A stretch of DNA of 64,000 bases from Alitta virens (Eukaryota > Annelida > Polychaeta > Phyllodocida > Nereididae): the NCBI GenBank assembly GCA_932294295.1, contig OW028584.1:12118938-12182937 (forward strand), given 5' to 3'. Positions 55,540-64,000 of the stretch are shown here, piece after piece. Below the pieces are notes generated by a model, which did no database searches, had not been told where the DNA came from, and saw only the letters and a program-made list of their open reading frames with translations. Numbering within the stretch: the first letter of the stretch is position 1; every line of letters begins with the position of its first letter. A program made the translations under genes and the position numbers.

Positions 55540-58500
55540 GTAAGTTCAAGTCAACTCCAATTGTTTATTCATATATGACAGCCAATATTACAAAGAAATT
55601 ATTGTATGATTTGCATATATGACAGCAGATCCCTCAAGGCATCTTTTAGCATGCTGCCGCTCACGCACGACAACCCTGAAAATTACATTCGAATTGTTAT
55701 GGTGAAATATTGATTATTTGAATGTTAAGAGAATGAAACAAGAAAATTTATTCAAGAGAAAATTGAGTAGGTAATGTAGCATTAAACTGATTAATGAACA
55801 TGGGGAATAATTGCAGATAGATGAGTGTTAACAGATTTTGCATTGATGGAGATTCATGAAATAATTTTATACTTTGCAACATTGCCCTTTTATAGATAAT
55901 AAAGTAGTGTACATGGCTCTCAATGCAATCAGTTATCAGCAACATACATGAAGAGCAGGTGACTGATCCATTGTGTGCTGTTTCATTTGAGAAACAGTGA
56001 GAGATTGGCCAGTTTCAGTTTTCACATTCTTTTTTGGGTGTGTCCCTCATGACAATCAGAGCCAGAGGCCTGCAATGGAGTGACCACTGCTTCACTGGTA
56101 ACAACAGCAGCATCATGGGGCTCTAACAGGTATTTTGGAAATACCTCCTACAAAGAGGTGCTTCTCTCAGAGGTTCCAAATGGGTTTCCTCTTCTATGCT
56201 AACTATCTTTTCAATAGTCACAGCTAATACCCCTAACAAAAAAGGGCCTCAATGGGTGCATTTTGACAATTTTTGGAACAGATATATAGTATAGGCGTTC
56301 TGAAGGAAAGCTTCTCCCATGGTGAAGATTTTCTATAGGCAGAAGCTCGCTTACAAAAAATGCGTACCAGCAGCAATTAAGATATATATAAAAGAAATAG
56401 TATTTCAGAGATCAGTAAGACTAAGAAATTATTTCCCAAACATAGCAATTTGGTATCGCACATTGATTGGTGTATGAATGGATCTTCATTCTTTTGCAGT
56501 AGTTTTTGTAACCTTGAAAACTATGTGTCAACATTTTTGATTTCTGGATATCTGTACCTAATATTATCTCGCGAATTCATGTTTAAATTAATGATGTATG
56601 GAAAACAAACTTATTGTGCATATAAGTAGCATTAAAACATAGGCTGCTGCAGCAGCATAACCTCGGTAACTTTGAGAAAAGTTATGAATATTGGCCGAGG
56701 TGTAATTGTGACTATAGACCTGTGAACTAATTAATGGGGTCCAAAATTAGAAATGTATTGCAATATAATTATGCAATGACCCATTGCATAGATAGTAATA
56801 AGTGTAGTGCCTGTAGATAGTTGCCAAAAGGGCTAATCATGACGTTTTATTTTCAGGAGTATGTGATCCGCAAGTACGGACCAACCGTTTGGCTGGAAAT
56901 CGAGCTGGCACCAGGGGAGAACCATCGCACCAGTTTTCAAAAGCTTCGTTCTTACTTCACGGGTAGAATATTACTTAGTCACCTGGCATGATCATAATAA
57001 AGGGATAATTGAACATTCTCAATGATAATCACACAGTGGAATACACTATTTTCACACAGCAGCCATGTTGGCATTTTTGCCTCATTGACCTCTCTTTGCA
57101 CTCAGCTTAAGTATTATGACATCATCAGTAGACAATGGCCATGGTGAGGTCACAGAGTGCAAGAACAACAGCGAAGTAATGATGTCATAATATATGATGT
57201 AATCAAAATGAGGTCAGTGTAGCAAAAATGCCAACAAGGCTGCCTCATGAAAAGGGTGTATTGAGTGGGAATTTCTGTGTGGGGTATCGAGTAGTTGAAG
57301 ATAATGATGTTTTAGCCTTTAAGGTCATACTTCTGACTAAATGTGACATGTGGATATAAGTATAGCTAGCTTGTGTGCAGTAGAATACTTCATGTAAAAC
57401 CGACTGTAAATAAAGATTTATCTTATCTTATCTTATCTTAGGTGTAGAAAGAGGAAATCATAAGTCTTAACCTGTGAACGAGGGAGTTCTAGCTATGGTT
57501 TGACAAGCTTTGAAGCAACAGAAAGCATTTCATGTAGGATCGACGAGTGTTGATAATGCAAGATATTGCTCCTTACAAAACAGCGTGAAGCATATGGACT
57601 CAGATAATAACATAATAAATTTCCATTACGCTTTATGAAATAAACGAGGCAAAACATTGAATCGTTTCAGAAAATGGATTGACATGGAACCTTCCCATTG
57701 TGAGCCACCTCAGTCTGACGGACACCACCCATCGAGTAATGCGGGCTTACCTGGGAGAGTGCAAACCTGAATTCCGACCCACTCCGCCCACTGACCCAAG
57801 GCTCCACATTCACCATGACCCGGAGCTGAGTTACTATGTGACGTATGTTTAATTTTACAGAATTTTTTTACAGTCGAGCCAGTCAGTGGGTCAGTCAGTC
57901 AGTCAGTCAGACAGTTTGCCCCTTTTAGTCATCTCCCTTATGATTTGTTAAGACCAAATTCGGTTACCTAAGGTTTATCTACTAAAACTAACACAGAATA
58001 ATGATTCATTTAACTATTCCATCAACGTTATAAGTTACATGACATTACACTGTATGTTAGTTTCACACCGGGTCCAAAGGTGGGGGTCTAGCTCAGTAGT
58101 AGCACACTGGGCCACCATCCACCGGGTCCAACTCCCGGTCGAGCCTATAGTAAAGGTTGGATGGCTGTTTCATCCTTCATCTCATCTCCCTGCCAGTCCC
58201 AATTAGCCCATCAGGTGCAGAAATACAGGACGTAAAGCCCTATTTCACCCACCAGCATCACACTGGTGTCCTCCATCCAGGAAAGGTACTTTGCTGAAGT
58301 GGGACCTCTGACACTTCCGGGTCAAATTTTAGGTGTTGTTTATTTTGCTGTTGGGTGTATTTACAATTGTCACTTAATCCCTTCATGAGCAACCCGAAGT
58401 ATTGATTTTATTCATGGACTACTCTTTGGGATATTGTTATTTGTAAAAATCCGCTATTCTTGCAAAGTAAACTTTAAACATACATCTGCAGAGTTCTGGT

Positions 58501-58790
58501 TATAACTAAATTCGTTAACAAAACAACACAAATACTTTTTCAGACCTCTAAAACCAGTGCCAGGCAATGCCAATGCCTGGAGGGACATGAATGTGTGGAA
58601 AAGCCAGGCTAGGACCTTGATTGGTAAACTGCCCAGTCAGGGCCACGTGGACTTCTGTGCAGCTCACTATGGCCCCAAGAGGACTTCTGGCAACACATAC
58701 AGCGAGATATGGGTGCACACGACGGGCAACCATGCTCAACACCACGCCCACAACCATGGGTCATCATCCCATGCTCACAGTGGTCACTAG
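55423..58790 (+). CDS. Secreted SOUL/heme-binding (HEBP-like) protein with His-rich tail, 4 exons
   Basis: Exons 55423..55539, 56857..56962, 57671..57842 and 58544..58790 join to 642 nt (213 residues). All introns are GT-AG, with phases 0, 1 and 2. Residues 1-19 are a signal peptide (ILVLLTLLGLSSA), so the protein is predicted to be secreted. The rest follows the SOUL fold: CPPFTVMGSTEEYVIRKYGP, then FQKLRSYF, NGLTWNLPIV, PELSYYV and DFCAAHY..NTYSEIWV. SOUL/HEBP proteins bind tetrapyrroles (family knowledge). Four cysteines in the mature chain could form disulfides. The last 25 residues hold nine histidines, unusual for the family, suggesting metal or heme binding (inference). No introns are missing from the domain order. 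Introns contain a MITE, a LINE tail and a SINE. Confidence 0.85.
56857..56962 (+). CDS. SOUL-family gene, coding exon 2
   Basis: Acceptor TTTTATTTTCAG, donor ACGG|GTAGAA. It encodes EYVIRKYGPTVWLEIELAPG and the first helix (FQKLRSYF). Phase 0 in, phase 1 out. Confidence 0.82.
57042..57259. mobile_element. MITE with AACATGGC-type inverted ends, copy 2 (in SOUL intron 2)
   Basis: TA-CAC..TTTTCACACAGCAGCC at the left and GAAAAGGGTG-TA at the right, with inner arms GCCATGTTGGCATTTTTGCC and GGCAAAAATGCC-like sequence. It matches 7854..8066 along its length. Confidence 0.82.
57290..57442 (+). mobile_element. LINE 3' tail with (TTATC)n, in SOUL intron 2
   Basis: ACCGACTGTAAATAAAGATT followed by four TTATC units. 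This is the same ending style as the nested LINE at 45738..46695 (AATGAAG then TTATC repeats). Only untranslated sequence is present. Confidence 0.65.
57671..57842 (+). CDS. SOUL-family gene, coding exon 3
   Basis: Acceptor ATCGTTTCAG, donor GTGAC|GTATGT. It encodes NGLTWNLPIVSHL, a proline-rich loop (FRPTPPTDPRL) and PELSYYV. Phase 1 in, phase 2 out. Confidence 0.82.
58080..58253 (+). mobile_element. tRNA-derived SINE, family 1, in SOUL intron 3
   Basis: GGTGGGGGTCTAGCTCAGTAG, a head with a damaged B box (GGTCCAACTCCCGG), the family body, and a tail of CACCCACC. It is sense-oriented relative to the host gene. Confidence 0.85.
58544..58790 (+). CDS. SOUL-family gene, terminal exon with His-rich tail
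   Basis: The acceptor is AATACTTTTTCAG. The exon encodes the last SOUL segment (DVNVWKS-like helix, DFCAAHYGPKRTSGNTYSEI) and the tail NHAQHHAHNHGSSSHAHSGH before TAG at 58788..58790. Confidence 0.85.
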
Positions 58791-59001
58791 ACACAACCAG
58801 TAGGTGGCGCATTTGTACTCCTTCAGCGCCATCTTTAGAGTTTTCCAGTTACTGCACTGTCTTACAATATATATAATATAGTTACTGTGTAATGTGTATC
58901 ACTCATAAATATGAACAAACTTGAACAGATTTTTGTGTCTCTTTTCCAAGGTATTCCATTGAAATTATTACAATATATCTGTTGTCAACCTTTACATCAC
59001 A

Positions 59002-59007
59002 ATTAAA
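59002..59007 (+). terminator. Possible poly(A) signal of the SOUL gene
   Basis: ATTAAA lies 212 nt after the stop codon and is the first recognised hexamer variant there. A canonical AATAAA follows only at 59455. The choice is an inference. Confidence 0.35.
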
Positions 59008-59009
59008 TC

Positions 59010-60050
59010 AGAATACTGACACATTTGGCACATAGATCATAGAATCATTGTTACTTGTAATCTTTATAGTTCAGTTAGCAGTCCGACACTTTAAATCATC
59101 AGACAAGTCCAACAATAGAGTCTTTTCACAGAGCAGCCCTAAATTCAGCAAGACATAAGTCTTTCTTCTCCTCTAATTAATCAATGATTCTATGATCTAT
59201 GTTACACAGGGTACTTCACGTTCAAATGCATTAAATTTGAGAGAGTTGACTTCTGATCTTAACGGTTTGGTGTAATGGGCAATATTTGATATAACGCCAT
59301 AGATTTGGTTCAGCCAACATCAGCGAGGGCACGTCTTCCATGCAATAATGTTATTTCAACAGAACACCTCGAACTGTGACACTGCATAAGTCTGCCTTCT
59401 TCTGTTATTACTCAATTTGCTTTTCAGTGCAAGATCTGTGTTGTCATTTGATTCAATAAACGCAACTGACTTAATAGAAGCTAAATTCACCAAAACATAA
59501 GGCATCAAATATACATTAAAATGCACTAGAAACACTTGCTGAAGCCAATCAGAATCTAGAGCGGGAAGCTGTGCAACCAATAGGATTGCAGCATTCCGCC
59601 AGTAGCCACCTAGCGGAAATATCAAGAAGCTTTATGAAATGGAAAATACACTTTTGTGTATCATGTGCACAATAAGTTCTGTTCTGTGGTATATGATAAA
59701 CGTTCAGTTTCGATTCTCTGGAGTCCACCCTGACCCTGTCACAACGGGAATTGACGTTGTTATTGAAAGGGCATGCCCTATCAGATGGTGACCTGCCCTG
59801 TCAAGTGTCTGCAGAGAAAAATTCATTCAATCGACAAAATGTTGAGGGTAGGCTTACAAGTTGTGTTAGTAGTTTCTTATTTATAAATTTTTTTCAGCGG
59901 AAGGTGTTTCTTACTTGAATTTGTGTGCTCTTGTGAAGCTTTTCAACATCTTTGCCAATTAAGAAATTCAACCTTATGAACGATCTTTTACACGATAACT
60001 AGGTAAGGACTATTCCAATATTCAAGGAGATCAACACTATGACTGGGCCT
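59010..60050. other. Intergenic stretch with two CCAAT boxes
   Basis: AGCCAATCAGAA (about 59545) and AACCAATAGGA (about 59576) lie 31 bp apart in moderately GC-richer sequence. They could mark a promoter on either strand, but no exon follows convincingly. Confidence 0.25.
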
Positions 60051-60412
60051 TAGAGTGCCTGGCATAATAGTGGTGACAAAGTGAGTTGGGCATAACTGAA
60101 AATAACTTCTGCCAAAGTCCTTATGTGAAGTAGAGAACTGCTTTGTTTTGTTTGAAAGAAGTAAAACAACTGTCTCAAAGCTATTGAATTTACTCAGACA
60201 GCCCTGCGTTTGGACAACAGAGAGATTATCCTAAAATGTTGATTACTGTGTTTTATAAACAGTCAGGGTTGGCTGGAGATATTCAATGGTCACTCTCGGC
60301 TTGAAGCGACAAACAATAACAACTAATATGAGGTGGCAGAGGCACTTTGAAAGACGGAAAATAATTGCATTGTCTGCCAGTGTAACCACTTTTCCGCCAG
60401 GCACTATAATGC
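60051..60412. mobile_element. Dispersed DNA element, uninterrupted copy
   Basis: Ends AGTGCCTGGC..AGTGGTGACA and, reversed, AGTGCCTGGCGG..AGTGGTTACA. It is the intact counterpart of 4135..4700, which is split by a SINE. Confidence 0.72.
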
Positions 60413-60720
60413 GATCCTTTATTAGTAATCACAAAAATCACATATAAACACTCAAATTTGCATACATATATGAATATAATAAGACATTAGTCAGTGAAAA
60501 AGCCCCTTTTGGCTGGGGAACCTCTTTGCTACTTTGTTTACATTAATATTTCAAATCATGACTGATATATTCTAAATTTCAAAATAATTATGCAAGTGAA
60601 ATAGTGGATACAATATATTTTGGGCTGGGCTGGGTGAAAGAGAGGCTGCACTATAAATTTCACACCTGGCCTCGATGGACCCAGTCCGCTTCTCTAATAC
60701 CAGATAATTATCTTATCCGG

Positions 60721-60877
60721 TGGTGGTGGTGGATTAGGGCTTTACGTCCTGTATTTCTACACCTGATGGGCTAATTAGGACAGGCAGGGACCATGGCAAT
60801 GAGACGAAGGAATTGAACCCGGGACCAAGTGGTTGGAAGCCCAGCGCGCTACCACTGAGTTAGGCCCCCACCCCAAT
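60721..60877 (-). mobile_element. tRNA-derived SINE, family 1, with target-site duplication
   Basis: Minus-strand copy with an internal deletion that joins GAGACGAAGG to AATTGAACCCGGG, losing the segment with AACAGCCATCC. ATCTTATCCGG lies on both sides (60710..60720 and 60881..60891), the core of a target-site duplication. Confidence 0.87.
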
Positions 60878-61274
60878 ATAATCTTATCCGGTATTATATT
60901 AATATAGTGGATCTCGCTGTAACACTAACAGGACTTAAATTTTTATACATTAAATCAAAAAAATATCCGGGGAAAATATTCCATGCTGTATAAAAGCTAT
61001 AAAACCAAAATTAATAAAGCACTTTGTAATAATCTATGCTGATGACACCGATGTCTTTTCAGAGAGGTACAATAACGAAAATGAATATTGAATTAGTAGA
61101 AATTGTTGAATGGTTAAATTCAACAAGTTATCGCTAAATGCTGACACATATATTTCATTAGACAGAAAATTTTGAAGTCACCGCGATGTTGGAAGTAATA
61201 ACTGATAATATAATGGGCTTTAATCATGACAAATTAATGGGTGTCCCCCGAGATGATAGACTTTCATGGATGTT

Positions 61275-61645
61275 TCACATTAAAGCTCAACTGTGTGTCA
61301 AAATGACTATATTCTAAAATTTTCTCAAAATCACCTAATATGTGTATGCTAATGAATCTATCAGGCATAAATTACAAAAAATAAATGATACTTTGAAAGA
61401 AATCAAGACCAAAACATTGGAAATACAATGGAAATGGCATCATCACCCACTGTCGAGTATTGTGACGTCATCACTTGGTTTGATTACATATTGGATTTTT
61501 GATGGCATGAAAAATTGAATACTAGGTGAAGTATATTTATTTTAGCTCTGGATGGTAGGTAGGCCAAATCAGTATTAAGAAGACAATAAAGTGAATGCAA
61601 TAGATTTTTGTCCTGTCATATTGAGTAACAATCCAGCTTTAATAA
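61275..61645. mobile_element. Relative of the 407-bp MITE
   Basis: The left TIR-like TTAAAGCTCAACTGTGTGTC and interior ACCAAAACATTGGAAATACA, GTGACGTCATCAC and TTTTTGATGGCATGAAAAA match 35484..35890. The right end is poorly preserved. Confidence 0.6.
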
Positions 61646-61649
61646 AGTG

Positions 61650-62047
61650 AAGCCTGGGAAAGTCTACCATATCATGCTTTTATTAACCTTATATTATAGT
61701 AGATTTTTACTTTATCTATAGTATTGCTCAATAAGGAAGGTATATTTTGTCGCTTTTCAAACTTAAAAAAAAGGCAGTACGAAAAACAAAATCTGCACAT
61801 TATGATTCTCCAACGCTCCGATATTCTCCTCGAAGACCTAAAATTTCCGAAATTTTCAAAAAGAAAGAGAAAAAACATTCAAAAGAGAATCCAAAATCAA
61901 TTTACGAGACACCAGATATATTCTCATTTGTAAAATTGCTATGCTTCAAAAATCCATGTGCTGTATCAGTTTGAAATGATCTCAAAGAATAAGTAGACAG
62001 TAACTGTAGTATACATAGACTACATTTAAAAGAAATAAAAAAAAGTC
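61650..62047. other. Non-genic AT-rich stretch
   Basis: Open frames at 61724..61974 are Lys-rich, overlap each other and have no domain. I see no gene. Confidence 0.4.
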
Positions 62048-62360
62048 CTCCTGGGTTGGCTTAAACCACCAGCATTAAATCTAGGACCTATGTTTCATTA
62101 AGATGCTCACCTTTAAATGGCAAGGTTACAGGTTCGAGCCCCCCCCCCCCCCCCCCCATGGCATGGACGAACTGAGCAGATCCTCTGTAACTCTTTGCTT
62201 CACCCCACCCAGGTTCAAATGGGTACTTGGCTAAAAGCAGAGATGGCAATTGTAGAGTGCTTGACCTAAGAAGCGCCTAACAGGCTGCATGCTGGGTGTA
62301 TGCTCCTCGTGGAGCTGAGAAAGGCTCAAGTTTGATCAGGCCTGCCAAGGGTGTAATTGT
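62048..62360 (+). mobile_element. tRNA-derived SINE, family 3, with a C19 run at the B box
   Basis: TTAAGATGCTCACC and GGTTCGAG followed by a run of 19 C (62139..62157), then GAGCAGATCCTC, CTTTGCTTCACCCCACCCAG, AATGGGTACTTGG, GGCCTGCCAAGGGTGTAATT. The homopolymer has expanded exactly where other copies have the CCC of the B-box end. Confidence 0.8.
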
Positions 62361-62504
62361 GAAGTCGGCAGAGTACGTCCATTATGTAATTAAAGACTTT
62401 AAATCCCAGACACCTTTACATTTTGACTTGGTCTATGTAAAAATGTCCCTATACAATGCCATTAGTCTGCTACATTATATATACATATGTGTAAAATAAG
62501 GTTT

Positions 62505-62917
62505 TACAGTTGGTTTCATTAAGAACGGCCTGTCAATTTGATACTTTGCAAAGCTAGTCGACTTCTGCTATACGATGCTACCTGCCACTGAACATATCTG
62601 TCTGGCTATAGCTGGCTACTCAAACCCGGATCTAAAAGTACATGCAGCACCATTTGGTGCATGAGTTTAGAGTTACGCATATTTGTCATTTTTTGTTGAA
62701 AATATGCATGTCTATTGTACAATTTTATGATGTATTAATAACATTAAATACATTCCTTACATTTACAAAGCTTTATATATTTTCAACGGTGGTAGGTGTT
62801 AGCCGACTATAAGCTAGGAGTAGGCAGAAGCGGCTGGCTTTAGCCAGTTATAGCTACAGCCAGGAATAGGTGGCTACAGTAGTCTAGAGTCGACCATATT
62901 TTACGAAACTAACTGTA
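62505..62917. mobile_element. TA-flanked mariner-type MITE, copy 3 (longest)
   Basis: It starts TA-CAGTTGGTTTCATTAAGAAC and ends TTTTACGAAACTAACTG-TA. It carries about 75 extra bases after AAAGTACATGCA compared with copy 1, including GCACCATTTGGTGC. It is the best-preserved copy of the family here. Confidence 0.87.
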
Positions 62918-62998
62918 TGTAGAAGCAAGATAAGTGATCAGTGCAGCAGGTAACCTGCTAACTCAGAAGTTAATATGACTGATACATGAAAAGTAAAT

Positions 62999-63004
62999 TT
63001 TATT
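62999..63004 (-). terminator. Possible poly(A) signal of the 63.5-64 kb gene
   Basis: AATAAA on the minus strand, about 540 nt beyond the stop codon at 63540, with no earlier canonical hexamer seen. Confidence 0.35.
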
Positions 63005-63539
63005 TCCAGACACAGTGAACTTATTTATGAAATAGGACCATCTGATCAGGCATGCACTCAGCAGTCAAACAGAAGTGTTAATACATTCTTGGAGGGTTGG
63101 TGAAAATCAATTTCATCAATTTCCATTACAATAAAAAACAATGCAATTATAAAATTAAAAAAGGAACATATTTTACTGTATCTCAATTCAAAAACACCGG
63201 TATACAAACCACAATTAATACTATTTGTTTTGATTACAAAATTTGGCCTTTTTGAGGAGGAATCTGTCAAAGTTTAAATCACATAAGTTCTGTTTCAAAT
63301 GTCTCGATTTTACGCAATTAAATGTGGCTAATCACGAAAAAAAATACGTTACAAATACACGAAACAGAAATCCCACAATCTGATTTATAAAAAAGTAACA
63401 CTTGCATCTTCAAAATTAACCCAACTATTATTTTTTTACGAATCACAGGCGGAAAATTTGGCAAATAGAAAGTCTCAAAATATACCAATGTAAACTCTCA
63501 AATAAATGTCTTGGATATAATATCATATGCTATTTTTCT

Positions 63540-63992
63540 TCAACCTCCTGACACATTGAATTGGTAATGAATATAGGCACCATCCTTAGATCTAAAGTCT
63601 TCTAACATCGACTTCAAGTATTCGTTTTCCGTTTTCAATTTCTCGACTAGGGAGGTTAGGTTTTCATTTTGCGTTTTCAGTTCCGCTACATCTTGAAAAC
63701 ACCTGAAAGTCAGGATCGTCGACAACGCGGCTGCGATCACCAGGCAGAATAAAATACAAATGCAGCCATTGACGACAAATGCAGAATTGACGCAATTGCA
63801 CTCGGCAATTCTTTCAAATGGCTTGCCCACTACGTTGTACAGTTTGTGGCCGGTTTGGCTTGTGACGGTTCTGTTTGGCGCCGATTTGGACGTTTGGCTG
63901 CCGCTTTCGGTGGAGTCGTCTGTACTGCTCTGAAATCGAACCTTGTGGCTATCCTGGGGTGGGGCACTACGGTCACCCGTTTCATCAGCCAT
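63540..63992 (-). CDS. Type II membrane protein with juxtamembrane leucine zipper
   Basis: 150 residues from ATG at 63992 to a stop at 63540. Residues 1-70 are polar and Ser/Thr-rich (cytoplasmic, no signal peptide). Residues 71-96 are one hydrophobic segment (AFVVNGCICI..LTF). Residues 101-134 form a coiled coil: L105, L112, L119, L126 and F133 at d, and V102, N109, V116, N123 and L130 at a. Asn at a with Leu at d is typical of parallel two-stranded zippers (established knowledge). N-glycosylation sequons lie at N111 (NLT) and N146 (NVS) in the presumed lumenal or extracellular part. I do not recognise the family. It could be complete or the first exon of a longer type II protein, since a weak donor (GAG|GTTGAA) overlaps the stop. 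The 5' UTR runs off the window edge. Confidence 0.7.
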   Translation of the reverse strand: MADETGDRSAPPQDSHKVRFQSSTDDSTESGSQTSKSAPNRTVTSQTGHKLYNVVGKPFERIAECNCVNSAFVVNGCICILFCLVIAAALSTILTFRCFQDVAELKTQNENLTSLVEKLKTENEYLKSMLEDFRSKDGAYIHYQFNVSGG

Positions 63993-64000
63993 TTTCTTCG

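Noticed and set aside
1003..60877. Family 1 tRNA heads as possible tRNA-Gly genes
   Set aside because: They lack a proper acceptor stem, continue into a conserved SINE body and occur a dozen times, so they are retroposons rather than tRNA genes.
61724..61974. Lys-rich open frames
   Set aside because: Two overlapping frames in A-rich sequence with no domain and no supported start or splice context.

Overview
The window is eukaryotic and looks like an invertebrate animal genome. It is AT-rich, genes are sparse and intron-bearing, and it is dense with tRNA-derived SINEs, non-LTR retrotransposons (LINEs), MITEs, microsatellites and long G/C homopolymers. The species cannot be fixed from sequence alone; a marine deuterostome or lophotrochozoan is a reasonable guess. 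I see no prokaryotic genes, CRISPR arrays or intact stand-alone tRNA genes.

Only two host genes can be supported, both near the right end. A four-exon plus-strand gene (55423..58790) encodes a secreted SOUL/heme-binding-family protein with a histidine-rich tail. A minus-strand ORF (63540..63992) at the right edge encodes a type II membrane protein with a textbook leucine zipper just outside the membrane. The first 55 kb holds no gene I can recognise apart from transposons.

Layout. 0-9.4 kb: SINEs and several TA-flanked or CRE-bearing MITEs. 9.43-11.67 kb: a composite DNA element with mariner/pogo-like ends that contains a TTAA-flanked piggyBac-like MITE, a SINE and a 16-bp minisatellite resembling the element's own end. 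12-34 kb: AT-rich sequence with microsatellites, SINEs, foldback MITEs and 32-bp and 52-bp minisatellites. 34.5-36.4 kb: a decayed LINE broken by two MITEs. 38.7-42.9 kb: a LINE with an uninterrupted 1265-codon endonuclease/reverse-transcriptase ORF. 43.3-43.9 kb: a GC-rich element with TTA flanks. 44.1-44.8 kb: a dead LINE fragment. 45.08-54.83 kb: the most striking structure, described next. 55.4-64 kb: the two host genes with SINE, MITE and LINE debris in introns and flanks.

Main candidate for something undescribed: two near-identical inverted arms of about 255 bp (45079..45330 and 48006..48270) enclose a decayed PIF/Harbinger transposase and a nested LINE. The outer edge of the right arm runs without a break into about 6.6 kb of a 40-bp satellite (roughly 160 units). 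The left arm carries a single copy of the same unit. The satellite therefore appears to have grown out of a DNA-transposon terminus, and it stops about 0.6 kb before the SOUL gene's start exon. The 9.4-11.7 kb element seems to show the same process on a smaller scale.
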